A stretch of DNA of 64,000 bases, taken from assembly GCF_902500215.1 (NCBI RefSeq), contig NZ_CABVOU010000046.1:1-64000 (forward strand), read 5' to 3'. The stretch is from Halomonas lysinitropha. Lineage in GTDB: Bacteria; Pseudomonadota; Gammaproteobacteria; Pseudomonadales; Halomonadaceae. The notes under the pieces were generated by a model that worked only from the letters and a program-made list of their open reading frames with translations, did no database searches and was not told the DNA's origin. Below are positions 1 through 8,801 of this stretch, one piece after another. The position numbers and the translations under genes were made by a program. Numbering within the stretch: the first letter of the stretch is position 1; each line of letters starts with the position of its first letter.

Positions 1-2
1 CT

Positions 3-455
3 ATAGGAGATGTTGGGTGCGGTACAGGAGTGCTGGTATCCAAGTTTAAAGATGCATTCCCTAACTCTACAATCAAGGGGTACGATTTTTCTGGTAATAA
101 GATTCAACAATGTAATAAGTACTATAATATAGGGGAGAATGTTTTTTACATTCATAACATTTATTCCGAACTTCCACAACGATTCGATATTTTGGTGGCT
201 ACAGAAGTTCTGGAGCATTTGGAGTATCCAGAGGTGGCATTAGATAACCTGCTGTCCGGGCTTAATTATAAAGGGCGTTTATTTATAACTGTACCGAACG
301 GAAGAGAAGATACCTTTAGTGGTCACATCCATTTCTGGAGCCCGGAAAGCTGGCGATTATTCATAAAGAAAAATATTAAAAATCCTTTCGATGTGGAAGT
401 TGGCAATGTATTTAATAACAATTATGCATTAATTACTAGAGTGGATGTTGAGTAG
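3..455 (+). CDS. SAM-dependent methyltransferase, 5'-truncated by window edge
   Basis: The reading frame is already open at the first base and encodes the glycine-rich SAM-binding motif I (GDVGCGTG) upstream of the first in-window ATG at 30, so the gene begins outside the window. Later come an acidic stretch (FDILVATEVLEHLE), typical of motifs II/III of Methyltransf_23-type class I enzymes, and a GRLFITVPNG strand. It probably methylates a sugar or lipid-linked intermediate, judging only from its polysaccharide-gene neighbours. The stop TAG shares one base with the GTG start of the next gene, so the two are translationally coupled. The DNA is AT-rich compared with everything after about 3.7 kb. 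The substrate cannot be told. Confidence 0.75.
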   Translation: MGDVGCGTGVLVSKFKDAFPNSTIKGYDFSGNKIQQCNKYYNIGENVFYIHNIYSELPQRFDILVATEVLEHLEYPEVALDNLLSGLNYKGRLFITVPNGREDTFSGHIHFWSPESWRLFIKKNIKNPFDVEVGNVFNNNYALITRVDVE

Positions 456-1753
456 TGAAGATACTAGTTATAGGTTTAACTTCCTCTAAGTGGGGAGGTA
501 TGGAGTTTCACAATCTAGGTAATTACGTCATCGCCGAGCCTTTTTTTGCCCACTTACGTGAGACATTCCCTGATGCGGAAATAGATACTTCCCTTCAAAT
601 GAGTGAAGAGTTTTATACGCGGCATCGTTTGAGAGGTCTGAATCATAATCGTTTCTGGATGTATGGGTACAGAACAGCTTTTGAAACAGCCATGGATAGC
701 GTTCGTGTTTTGCTCTACAAGACATTTCGATCGACATGGTTTCTTAAAGGGAAATTGCTTAATGAGATCAAGAATTCTGACCTTGTGATTGATTTTAGCG
801 GGGATATATACGGAGATAATGCAGGATGGAATAAATTTTTGGAAACAAATGCCCGTTTAATGTTTTGCTTAAGTTTAGGCAAACCAGTTGCTATGCTCAT
901 TGGCAGTCCCGGGCCATTTCAGTCATTTTGGAGACAATGGCTGGCAAAAAAAGTTCTCCCGAGATTGTCTTTGGTTACAAATCGGGAGCCATTGAGTACG
1001 GCCATGTTGGCTTATATTGGAATTAAGGGCAGCAATATAATATCCACAGCTTGTCCGTCAGTTTTGTTTAAAAAAAAGCCTTTTATGCACGATAGATCTC
1101 CAGAAGATTACGATAAAATATTTGGTTATTCACGCCCAATTGTTGGATTTATACTGTGTGGCTGGAATATGCCTTCTGGCCCTTATAATAAATGGCCAAG
1201 AGAGGATTCTGAGTTTAGGACATTTATCAAACTCATAGAGTATCTTCTACGGACTACGAATTATAGAATTTGTATCATGACGCACCAGAATGCAACGAAT
1301 GCCGAAGGTGGTCTAGAAAAAGGAAACGATCATAGAATTATTGACAAGCTTTTCGAATTGTTGGGAGAGAAAGTCGATGGAGATAGAGTTTTTACACTGA
1401 AAGGTCTCTATGACGCGGGAGAAACTAAATTTATCATTTCGCATTTTGATATTCTGATTTCAGGTCGTATTCATGGTGCTGTACAAGGGCTCTCGCAGGG
1501 AGTGCCTACCGTGGTCATCGACTATGGGCATGAGCCAAAAGCCCACAAGATAGCTGGATTTGCGAGAGTCTATGGTGTGGATGATTTTGTTGCTGACCCT
1601 TTAGATTCAGACTCATTGATTAATGTCACTATGGATCTCATAAGTGAAAAAGATCGCACAAGAGAATATTTACAAGCGCGAGTCCCTAAGATTAAAGAAA
1701 TGGCTCTCTTAAATTTCAGGCTCATACAAAAATTTGAGGTGGTAGATAAATAA
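455..1753 (+). CDS. Polysaccharide pyruvyl transferase family protein
   Basis: This 432-residue protein starts with GTG overlapping the previous stop by one base. It has an early Rossmann-like strand (KILVIGLTSS), a DLVIDFSGDIYGDN segment near residue 110 and, near residue 330, ISGRIHGAVQGLSQGVP followed by a conserved-looking YGHEPKAHKI stretch. The SGRIHG/G-VP pattern is the signature of the CsaB/WcaK/PssM polysaccharide pyruvyltransferase family (PF04230), which uses PEP to make pyruvyl ketals on sugars. Not all members have shown that activity, so the exact reaction is open. It is AT-rich and sits in a tight run with the methyltransferase and formyltransferase-like gene, which suggests they arrived together. 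Confidence 0.75.
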   Translation: MKILVIGLTSSKWGGMEFHNLGNYVIAEPFFAHLRETFPDAEIDTSLQMSEEFYTRHRLRGLNHNRFWMYGYRTAFETAMDSVRVLLYKTFRSTWFLKGKLLNEIKNSDLVIDFSGDIYGDNAGWNKFLETNARLMFCLSLGKPVAMLIGSPGPFQSFWRQWLAKKVLPRLSLVTNREPLSTAMLAYIGIKGSNIISTACPSVLFKKKPFMHDRSPEDYDKIFGYSRPIVGFILCGWNMPSGPYNKWPREDSEFRTFIKLIEYLLRTTNYRICIMTHQNATNAEGGLEKGNDHRIIDKLFELLGEKVDGDRVFTLKGLYDAGETKFIISHFDILISGRIHGAVQGLSQGVPTVVIDYGHEPKAHKIAGFARVYGVDDFVADPLDSDSLINVTMDLISEKDRTREYLQARVPKIKEMALLNFRLIQKFEVVDK

Positions 1754-1758
1754 GTAAC

Positions 1759-2736
1759 ATGCGTATTCTGATAATTACTCAAGGAGTATCGAGAATTGTT
1801 GCACCGCTTCTAAACAGCTCGCATGATGTTGTTGGTATCGTTGAATCAGCTCCTCGTGGTATAGATGAGTATAGTGTATCAATCCGTAGTAAAGTAAAAT
1901 TAAGAGAGTTATTTTCTTCGATTGGTATAGTGCCTGCTTCCTTAGTTTCTTTGTGTAAGTATAATCAGATACCATATTTTCTGATGGGCTCTAGAAGTGG
2001 TCATGCTCTTAGAGAATGGGTGTCTGCATTATCGCCAGATATAATAGTCGTATACTCCATGTCCCAGTTATTGAAAAAGGAAATATTTTCCCTTCCAAAG
2101 TTTGGTGCTATAAACTTACATCCATCATATCTTCCTAAATATCGCGGCCCAAATCCAAATTTCTGGCAGTATTACTTTATGGAAATGGAGCCTGGTGTGA
2201 GTGTGCACTATATAGATGAATCGGAGGATGCGGGCGATATATTGTATCAAAAAAAGGTTCGTTTACCGCTAGGTATACGGTCTCATGACAAGCAAAATAT
2301 ACTGGTATCAGAACACGGAATTACGCTAATTTTAAAAGCGCTTGAAGTAATAGAAAATGGTACCGTAGACCGACTGCCTCAGCCTAAGAATAGTCCCACA
2401 CCCCGCGCGAGGAACATCTCGAAGTCAGAACATAGTCAAATAGTGAAGTGGGAAGAGTGGCCCATCGAAAGGATTTGGCATTTAATGCGTGGGACAGAGC
2501 CTTGGCTAAATTGTATTCAACAACCTTCTGGTGTATTTAAAGGGCACCGTTGGATAATATCCAGATATGAAAAAGATTTTTCATCTAAAGTTAATATGGA
2601 AATGCATTTCGGGCAGGTTTTTAAAGATTGTACGGGATACTTTGTACTTTGTCGAGACGGAAAAATCCGACTGGAAAGAAGCTTTTCTCTTAAAGTCATT
2701 TTGAAAATATTAGCAAGGATGGTCTTTCGAATTTAG
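1759..2736 (+). CDS. Formyltransferase-fold protein (sugar-nucleotide or related formyltransferase)
   Basis: The 325-residue protein carries the formyl-transferase core around residues 95-165: an INLHPSYLPKYRGPNP stretch, with the N and H that bind formyl-tetrahydrofolate, and SEDAGDIL, with the catalytic-site Asp. This is the pattern of Formyl_trans_N (PF00551), shared by methionyl-tRNA formyltransferase, ArnA and N-formyl-sugar enzymes such as VioF. The C-terminal ~100 residues resemble the accessory domain of this family only loosely. Its place in a polysaccharide locus favours formylation of an amino sugar, which is inference. It is AT-rich like the two genes before it and separated from the previous gene by 5 bases. 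Confidence 0.75.
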   Translation: MRILIITQGVSRIVAPLLNSSHDVVGIVESAPRGIDEYSVSIRSKVKLRELFSSIGIVPASLVSLCKYNQIPYFLMGSRSGHALREWVSALSPDIIVVYSMSQLLKKEIFSLPKFGAINLHPSYLPKYRGPNPNFWQYYFMEMEPGVSVHYIDESEDAGDILYQKKVRLPLGIRSHDKQNILVSEHGITLILKALEVIENGTVDRLPQPKNSPTPRARNISKSEHSQIVKWEEWPIERIWHLMRGTEPWLNCIQQPSGVFKGHRWIISRYEKDFSSKVNMEMHFGQVFKDCTGYFVLCRDGKIRLERSFSLKVILKILARMVFRI

Positions 2737-2764
2737 TACTTTAATCTACGTATTGGTAGGTATC

Positions 2765-3745
2765 ATGAGTTGTAGGATTGTTGAGTCAAAAAGTGAATAC
2801 CAAAGTTTCTGCCAGCGTGAGACTGGAATTCCGCTGTTTTCTCAGGATTGGTGGTTAAATGCAGTTGCTGGTCCAGATAATTGGAATGCATTGCTCGCGT
2901 TACAGGGTGATACAGTAGTCGGAACTTTGCCATTCGTTATAAATCGACGTCTGAATAGTATCTTACTTACTCAGCCTAAATTGACTCAGTCACTAGGACC
3001 GTGGGTTCGACCCAGCAGTGCAAAGTATTCGAACGCAATGGCAAAAGAGAAAGATATTCTGGGCGCTTTGGCAGATGGTCTCCCAAAATTTGATATATAT
3101 CGTCAAAACTGGGACACGGCAAGAACAAATTGGTTACCCTTTTATTGGCGTGGATTCGAGCAGACTACTCGTTACACTTATGTGTTGACTGATCTCTCTG
3201 ATCTGGACGCCGTTTGGCAAGGAACGCAGAGCGATATAAAGAGTAATATAAGAAAAGCTAAAAATCGGTTCGGCATCCGCATACGTTTTACAGAAGATAT
3301 GGGCGAGCTTATTCCACTCATACGGAAGACTTTTGAACGGCAGAATATAAGACTTCCTTTTTCAGAACAATTTCTTCACCACGTTGACGAAGCCGCCGCT
3401 AGTAAAGGTAATAGGGCAATAATACTAGGGGAGGATGTTGGGGGGAGGCTGCACGCAGGTACCTATATCGTTTGGGAAGCTGATACGGCCTATCAACTTT
3501 TAAATGGATACGACCCCGACCTTCGCGAAAGCGGTGCTGGCAGTCTCTGTGTCTGGTCAGCGATACTAAAAGCAGCTCAACACGTTAATCGCTATGACTT
3601 CGAAGGTTCAATGTTGGAGCCGGTTGAACGTTTCTTTCGGGCCTTTGGAGCCAAACAAGTTCCATATTTTCAGGTATCACGCACACAGTCCCGACTATTG
3701 AAAACTGCAATCTGTTTGCGGTCATTAATTCGGTCAGGGAAATGA
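2765..3745 (+). CDS. FemAB/GNAT-like acyltransferase (Acetyltransf_6 type)
   Basis: This 326-residue protein starts best at the ATG at 2765, which has a GGTAGG ribosome-binding sequence; a TTG twelve bases earlier is less likely. The N-terminal SQDWWLNAVAG segment, the SDIKSNIRKAKNRFGI helix near residue 155 and the later GRLHAGTYIVWEADTAYQLLNGYD strand pair are typical of FemAB-like double-GNAT proteins annotated as BioF2/Acetyltransf_6. Such proteins transfer amino acids or acyl groups and are common in exopolysaccharide clusters. The substrate is unknown. The stop overlaps the next gene's ATG by four bases. Base composition moves from AT-rich to the local GC-rich average across this gene. 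Confidence 0.65.
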   Translation: MSCRIVESKSEYQSFCQRETGIPLFSQDWWLNAVAGPDNWNALLALQGDTVVGTLPFVINRRLNSILLTQPKLTQSLGPWVRPSSAKYSNAMAKEKDILGALADGLPKFDIYRQNWDTARTNWLPFYWRGFEQTTRYTYVLTDLSDLDAVWQGTQSDIKSNIRKAKNRFGIRIRFTEDMGELIPLIRKTFERQNIRLPFSEQFLHHVDEAAASKGNRAIILGEDVGGRLHAGTYIVWEADTAYQLLNGYDPDLRESGAGSLCVWSAILKAAQHVNRYDFEGSMLEPVERFFRAFGAKQVPYFQVSRTQSRLLKTAICLRSLIRSGK

Positions 3746-5130
3746 CTTTCTTAGTCGAAACACCCGTTACCTTTGCGCCGGAGCGCGATTTTATCCTTGA
3801 GGTACTCTTTGGTGAATTTCTTGGGCTTTCCTGGCGCCGAGTTTCCAATGACAGAAAAGATATAAGCGTTATCCTGGGGGGGCAGCCTGGTGAGATTCGC
3901 CTGCCGGATGGGCTCTTTTCCTCTCAAGAGGCGGATTGGCTTACAGTCGGCTCTATGCCTGAGTCGCCACTCTCGCAGTGGGATACGCGTGACCTTGCTC
4001 AGGACATTACACTGGTTGATCCGATATTGCCGGTGATCTACGGCGACCGCTCACCTGTAGCCCATAGGGAAGGCGACACTATCAGGCTGCCACTGGATAT
4101 CTTCGGTTCGGCCTTTTTCATGCTATCTCGCTATGAAGAGGCTGTCCGACCGGATCGGGACGTCCACGACCGATTTCCTGCAACAGCCTCGTTGGCCTAC
4201 CAGGCGGCATTTTTGAAGCGGCCCATCATTGATGAGTACGTTGAGATTCTATGGGCTGCCATGCAGCGTCTTTGGCCCGGTCTGGAACGCAAGCCCACCA
4301 AGGCTCGAACAAGGGTCAGCTGCGATGTCGACAACCCCTTTTCCTTTACAGGTTCGCTGCCTCGAACGGGGCGCCGCTTGCTTGGAGACGTACTGAAGCG
4401 ACGGGCTCTTAAATTAGCCATTCGCAACCTGCGTGGTAACTGGGCTGCCAGGCGTGGCAACCATGATCTCGATGCCAATTGGAATTCCCTTGACTGGATC
4501 ATGGACGTCAATGAAGAGGCCGGACGGTCAGTGGCCTTCTATTTCATTCCCGAGCCTTCCGACCCGCGCTTCGACCGAAGTACCAGTCTCGACGATCCTC
4601 GGATGCGGGGACTGCTGCGTCGCATTCATGACCGTGGCCATGAGATCGGTGTTCATCCAGGCTATTCTAGCTACACAGATCCCTCGGTTATGGCGCGGTC
4701 GGTCGCGACTCTGCGACGAGTCCTAGGCGAGATGGACATCGAACAGGCACAGCTTGGGGGTCGACAGCATTTCCTTCGCTGGCAGACGCCAACCACAGCC
4801 CGCCTCTGGGAAGACAACAGACTCGACTACGACTCAACCCTGGGTTTCGCGGAACAGCCAGGCTTTCGCTGCGGTACCTGTAGGGAGTATCCCCTGTACG
4901 ACCTCGAGGCACGTTGCCCCCTTCGTCTACGCGAACGACCACTGATTCTGATGGAGTGCTCCGTCATAGCCGAACGTTATTTAGATCTAGGGTATTCTGA
5001 CGAAGCGCTGAAAATGATGCATGAATTGAGGGAAACTTGTTATTTAATGCGTGGGAATTTCACAATGCTCTGGCATAATTCGCACTTTGATAATGAAGCT
5101 GATAAAAAATTTTATTTGTCACTTTTGTAA
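3742..5130 (+). CDS. Polysaccharide deacetylase-like protein with N-terminal DUF7033-like region
   Basis: The 462-residue protein has an N-terminal ~150-residue part resembling the DUF7033-type extension of large deacetylase-like proteins, then a NodB-like domain. The segment RTRVSCDVDNP near residue 193 provides the Asp pair of the metal site (usual form TFDDG) and GHEIGVHPGYSS near residue 300 provides the H-x3-H-like metal motif. Such proteins would N-deacetylate a polymer or intermediate of the locus. ATGA overlap with the upstream FemAB-like gene shows translational coupling. The last ~60 codons are more AT-rich than the rest, perhaps a mosaic junction near 4980. Confidence 0.7.
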   Translation: MTFLVETPVTFAPERDFILEVLFGEFLGLSWRRVSNDRKDISVILGGQPGEIRLPDGLFSSQEADWLTVGSMPESPLSQWDTRDLAQDITLVDPILPVIYGDRSPVAHREGDTIRLPLDIFGSAFFMLSRYEEAVRPDRDVHDRFPATASLAYQAAFLKRPIIDEYVEILWAAMQRLWPGLERKPTKARTRVSCDVDNPFSFTGSLPRTGRRLLGDVLKRRALKLAIRNLRGNWAARRGNHDLDANWNSLDWIMDVNEEAGRSVAFYFIPEPSDPRFDRSTSLDDPRMRGLLRRIHDRGHEIGVHPGYSSYTDPSVMARSVATLRRVLGEMDIEQAQLGGRQHFLRWQTPTTARLWEDNRLDYDSTLGFAEQPGFRCGTCREYPLYDLEARCPLRLRERPLILMECSVIAERYLDLGYSDEALKMMHELRETCYLMRGNFTMLWHNSHFDNEADKKFYLSLL

Positions 5131-5167
5131 ATCCGGCCCCTCGATTTTCCGAATAAATCAATAAAGC

Positions 5168-6262
5168 ATGCATATTATTTTTCATCACCCCCTCCCTCTT
5201 GATAAAAACTCCAAGTCCGCGAGTGGCATACGCCCACTCCGAATGCTGGAAGCATTTGAGAAACTTGGCTGTGATGTCGATCTCGTCACCGGCTACTCTG
5301 CTGAACGCAAGTGCTGTATTTTAAAAGTCAAGGAAAAAATTGGAAAAGGCAAAGTGTATGATTTCGTTTATTCGGAATCATCGACCATGCCTACCATTTT
5401 GACTGATCAACATCACTTTCCTTTGCATCCCATGATCGATTGGATGTTCTTTCGATTTTGCAACAAATCCAATATCCCCATTGGCCTTTTTTACCGCGAC
5501 ATCTACTGGCATTTCGATAGTTATGGCGAGGGTTTGAGTCCAATAAAGGTTGCCGTGGCGAAGATGGCTTATCGTTTTGATCTTTGGGTCTACCAAAAGA
5601 CTCTTTCAAGGCTCTATCTTCCTTCCATGGAGATGGGGGCTTATGTGCCGAAGGTGGATGCTGAGATTATGGCGGCTCTTCCCCCCGGGCATACTTCGCC
5701 AAAATTATCAGACTCCAATAAAGTTAAACTTAGAGATGGAAATCTAAAACTTTTCTACGTGGGGGGGATGTCTAACCACTATCAGCTTCACAAGCTATTC
5801 CGGATCGTCGGAAAGATGCCGGATGTTGACCTTACCGTTTGTACTCGGGAGGCTGAGTGGCGAGCGGTACGGAATGGTTATCCTGAACTGACACCTAATA
5901 TCCATATCATCCATGAAACAGGGGAGAGGATGGAAGCCCACTTGAAGGAATGCGATATTGCCGTTCTCTTCGTGCAGCCTCAGGAGTACAGGGAATTTGC
6001 GTCCCCGGTCAAGCTCTATGAATATCTTGGCTTCCACAAGCCGGTGCTGGCCAGCAAGGGAACCTTGGCTGGAAAGTTTGTTCATAATAACCAGGTAGGC
6101 TGGACACTTCCCTACGACGAAACGGCGCTTGGTCAGTTGTTGCGCCGCTTGATGGAGGATCCGTCCGAGATAATGCAAATTCGCGAGACTATTGGCGCTG
6201 TCGCCGAGCACCATACATGGCAGGCCCGTGCTCGACAGGTGATCAAGGATCTTGCACAGTGA
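5168..6262 (+). CDS. Glycosyltransferase, GT-B fold
   Basis: This 364-residue protein begins MHIIFHHPLPLDKNSKSAS, a typical N-terminal strand and glycine/serine loop of GT-B glycosyltransferases. It continues with KLFYVGGMSNHYQLHKL near residue 195 (start of the C-terminal Rossmann half) and FASPVKLYEYLGFHKPVLAS near residue 275, the nucleotide-sugar-binding region where the acidic residue of KLYEY replaces the usual EX7E. It probably adds one sugar to the lipid-linked repeat unit at the inner membrane. Its last four bases overlap the start of the next glycosyltransferase (GTGA). Donor and acceptor are unknown. Confidence 0.75.
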   Translation: MHIIFHHPLPLDKNSKSASGIRPLRMLEAFEKLGCDVDLVTGYSAERKCCILKVKEKIGKGKVYDFVYSESSTMPTILTDQHHFPLHPMIDWMFFRFCNKSNIPIGLFYRDIYWHFDSYGEGLSPIKVAVAKMAYRFDLWVYQKTLSRLYLPSMEMGAYVPKVDAEIMAALPPGHTSPKLSDSNKVKLRDGNLKLFYVGGMSNHYQLHKLFRIVGKMPDVDLTVCTREAEWRAVRNGYPELTPNIHIIHETGERMEAHLKECDIAVLFVQPQEYREFASPVKLYEYLGFHKPVLASKGTLAGKFVHNNQVGWTLPYDETALGQLLRRLMEDPSEIMQIRETIGAVAEHHTWQARARQVIKDLAQ

Positions 6263-7371
6263 GGATTGTCTTGCTCTCCGGCGCTTCGTCCATCCACACC
6301 ATTCGGTGGGCCAACGGTCTGTGTGGCGCCGGTCATGAAATTCATGTCATTACCCAGCATTCGCAGGTGGACCCGTTTGATGACAACGTGGTGGTGCATC
6401 CTTTTCCTTTCCGCGGCGTCCCGGGTTACTTCACCATGGTGCCGAAGGTTCGCAGGCTGCTGAAGCAGATTAAGCCGGACCTGGTCAATGCCCATTATGC
6501 CAGCGGCTACGGGACGACGGCCCGATTGGTCAATTTTCACCCTTGGTTACTGTCGGTCTGGGGAAGCGATGTGTATGACTTTCCGCACAAATCGCCTTTG
6601 CATAAGTGGCTGGTGAAGAAAAATCTGCGCGCGGCGGATCATGTGGCCTCGACCAGTCATTGCATGGCAGAGGAAGTACGAAAACTGGCGCCTGAACTCG
6701 ACGATATTGCCATCACTCCCTTTGGTATTGACCTGGAGGCTTATGCAGGGCTATATCCCGAGCCGCCAGTTCAAAAAAGCAAATTGGTGATTGGTACCGT
6801 TAAAACCATGAAACCAAAATACGGTATCGATACCCTTATCGAAGCCTATGCACTGGTGGTGAAAGCGCTACAGGCCAAGCCTGAGCTGAAAGCCCCTGTA
6901 CTCGAATTGCGTCTGGTCGGTGGTGGCGAGCATACGCCTGAATTGCAAGCCCTTGCCGAGCGATTGGGCATTGCTGATAGTGTCACATTCGTTGGGCGTG
7001 TGCCTCATGCTCAGGTACCACAAGAGCTGGCGAAGCTGGATATCTATGTCGCTCTCAGCCGGTTGGACAGCGAAAGCTTCGGGGTGGCGATCATCGAGGC
7101 CGGTGCGGCAGGCCGCCCTGTGGTGGTTTCGGATGCGGGTGGCTTGCCGGAAGTGACCGTCGAGGGTGAAACGGGTTTCATCGTTCCACGTGAGAATCCT
7201 CAAGCTGCCGCCGATGCCATCGAGAAGTTGGTGATGGACGCTGAGTTGCGGTGCCGTATGGGGAGGGCGGCTCAGGCGCATGCGGCCAAGTACTACTCTT
7301 GGGATGCCTGCATCCAGACCATGCTGGGGGTCTATGACAACACCATTCGGAAACATCGATTGAGAGCATAA
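6259..7371 (+). CDS. Glycosyltransferase family 4 protein
   Basis: I place the start at the GTG at 6259 (VRIVLLSG), which overlaps the previous stop as GTGA; an ATG 42 bases upstream lies within the preceding gene. The 370-residue protein shows the GT4 layout: an N-terminal strand plus HTIRWANGL, then VWGSDVYDFP near 100, IGTVKTMKPKYGIDTL near 180, and the EX7E motif in ESFGVAIIEAG followed by PVVVSDAGGLPEV near 280-300. It is a retaining sugar transferase of the repeat-unit assembly line. The last third of this gene is duplicated, diverged, behind wecB (8446-8799). The stop shares one base with the wecB ATG (TAATG). Confidence 0.85.
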   Translation: MRIVLLSGASSIHTIRWANGLCGAGHEIHVITQHSQVDPFDDNVVVHPFPFRGVPGYFTMVPKVRRLLKQIKPDLVNAHYASGYGTTARLVNFHPWLLSVWGSDVYDFPHKSPLHKWLVKKNLRAADHVASTSHCMAEEVRKLAPELDDIAITPFGIDLEAYAGLYPEPPVQKSKLVIGTVKTMKPKYGIDTLIEAYALVVKALQAKPELKAPVLELRLVGGGEHTPELQALAERLGIADSVTFVGRVPHAQVPQELAKLDIYVALSRLDSESFGVAIIEAGAAGRPVVVSDAGGLPEVTVEGETGFIVPRENPQAAADAIEKLVMDAELRCRMGRAAQAHAAKYYSWDACIQTMLGVYDNTIRKHRLRA

Positions 7372-8444
7372 TGCAACGCATCCTCACCATCATTGGCGCA
7401 CGCCCACAGTTTATCAAGGCCAGCGTGGTCTCCCGGGCCATTAAGCAAACCAGCGGTATCGAAGAGGTCCTGCTGCATACCGGCCAGCACTTCGATGCCA
7501 ATATGTCGGCGGTTTTCTTCGATCAGCTGGGTATTCCGCGCCCCGACATCCAGTTGGATATCCATGGGGGAAGCCACGGCGCGATGACCGGCCGCATGCT
7601 GGCCGAGATCGAACAGGTGATAATAGACCAAAAGCCTGATCGGGTGATGGTCTATGGCGATACCAACTCCACCCTGGCGGGCGCCCTGGCGGCGGCCAAG
7701 CTGCATGTACCGGTCGCGCACGTGGAGGCGGGGCTGCGCAGCTTCAACATGGCCATGCCGGAGGAGATCAACCGCATCCTGACCGATCAGATCAGTGACC
7801 TGCTGTTCTGCCCGACGGCAACCGCCGTTCGCAACCTGGAGAATGAGGGTTTCGCTCACAAACCGGCCCAGGTTCTCCAGGTAGGCGACGTGATGCAGGA
7901 TGCGGCCCTGTTCTTTGCCAGGCGCGCCGAAGCGCCGGTCGGGCTCGATGTGCCGGATGCCTTCATCCTGGCCACCCTGCACCGTGCCGAGAATACCGAC
8001 GATCCTCAACGGCTTGCTGCCATCGTGGAAGGGCTGAACCGCGTCCACCGTCAGGTGGCACCGGTGGTGCTGCCCTTGCATCCTCGTACCCGCGCCGCCA
8101 TTGAGCGCAATGGCCTCAAGCTCGAAGTGACTACCATCGATCCGGTCGGGTATTTCGAGATGGTGTGGCTGCTCGACCACTGTGGCCTGGTACTGACCGA
8201 CAGCGGTGGCGTGCAGAAGGAGGCGTTTTTCTTCGGCAAGGCCTGCGTGACGATGCGCGACCAGACCGAATGGGTTGAGTTGGTAGAGGCGGGCGTCAAT
8301 GAACTGGTGGGTGCTGACCAGGAGAAGATTGCAGCGGCTGCCGAGCGCCATATCGGGCGCAAGGTGAAGGACAATGCCCATCTGTACGGCGGCGGGCAAG
8401 CCGCGCAGCGGATCGTGGATGAGCTGGTCAAGGCCGATTTATGA
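7371..8444 (+). CDS. wecB: UDP-N-acetylglucosamine 2-epimerase (non-hydrolysing)
   Basis: The 357-residue protein interconverts UDP-GlcNAc and UDP-ManNAc in the cytoplasm. Family landmarks are plain: IIGARPQFIKA at the N-terminus, LLHTGQHFD near 35, VYGDTNSTLAGALAA near 90, HVEAGLRSF with the following PEEINR near 118-130, ATLHRAEN near 200, and LTDSGGVQKEAFFFGK near 275, the UDP-binding and allosteric region. Length is normal. It sits between a complete GT4 gene and a C-terminal GT4 fragment, which suggests it was brought in by recombination within an older glycosyltransferase tandem. ManNAc made here could feed the locus' own repeat unit. Confidence 0.93.
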   Translation: MQRILTIIGARPQFIKASVVSRAIKQTSGIEEVLLHTGQHFDANMSAVFFDQLGIPRPDIQLDIHGGSHGAMTGRMLAEIEQVIIDQKPDRVMVYGDTNSTLAGALAAAKLHVPVAHVEAGLRSFNMAMPEEINRILTDQISDLLFCPTATAVRNLENEGFAHKPAQVLQVGDVMQDAALFFARRAEAPVGLDVPDAFILATLHRAENTDDPQRLAAIVEGLNRVHRQVAPVVLPLHPRTRAAIERNGLKLEVTTIDPVGYFEMVWLLDHCGLVLTDSGGVQKEAFFFGKACVTMRDQTEWVELVEAGVNELVGADQEKIAAAAERHIGRKVKDNAHLYGGGQAAQRIVDELVKADL

Positions 8445-8445
8445 T

Positions 8446-8799
8446 GCGAAGGTCCCGGAGGAAATGAATGAGTTCGATATCTATGTGGCGCTAAGTCGAC
8501 TCGATAGTGAGAGTTTTGGCGTTGCTGTCCTGGAAGCGGGAGCCGCTGGACTTCCTGTCGTGGTCTCTGACGCGGGAGGCTTGCCCGAAGTTACCCTGGA
8601 TGGTGTCACGGGGGTTGTGGTTCCCAGGGAGAATGCTCAGGCGGCGTCGGAGGCTATAGAAAAATTAGTTTACGACCCTGAGCTTCGTTTGCGCATGGGG
8701 CAGGCAGCGAGAGACCATGTGAAGCGTCATTACAGCTGGGATGTATGTGTATCCACCATGACGGACCTGTACGCTTCTGTTATCAAGAGCCAGCGATAA
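8446..8799 (+). pseudogene. C-terminal fragment of a second GT4 glycosyltransferase
   Basis: About 115 codons in frame encode only the C-terminal third of a GT4 enzyme: DIYVALSRLDSESFGVAVLE, PVVVSDAGGLPEV and a final SWDVCVSTM helix. This matches the intact glycosyltransferase at 6259-7371 from about residue 250 to the end at most positions, though the DNA has diverged. There is no N-terminal half, because wecB ends at 8444 exactly where the homology begins. An ATG at 8464 has a purine-rich stretch (GGAGGAA) before it and could be translated, but the donor-binding half alone should not be catalytic. It looks like the stump of an ancestral gene replaced by the upstream segment plus wecB. Confidence 0.8.
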
Positions 8800-8801
8800 C
8801 C

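Noticed and set aside
8464-8799. Start of a small separate gene at ATG 8464 with a GGAGGAA sequence before it
   Set aside because: The purine-rich stretch is part of codons homologous to the upstream glycosyltransferase, so the fragment is better explained as a remnant than as a new gene.
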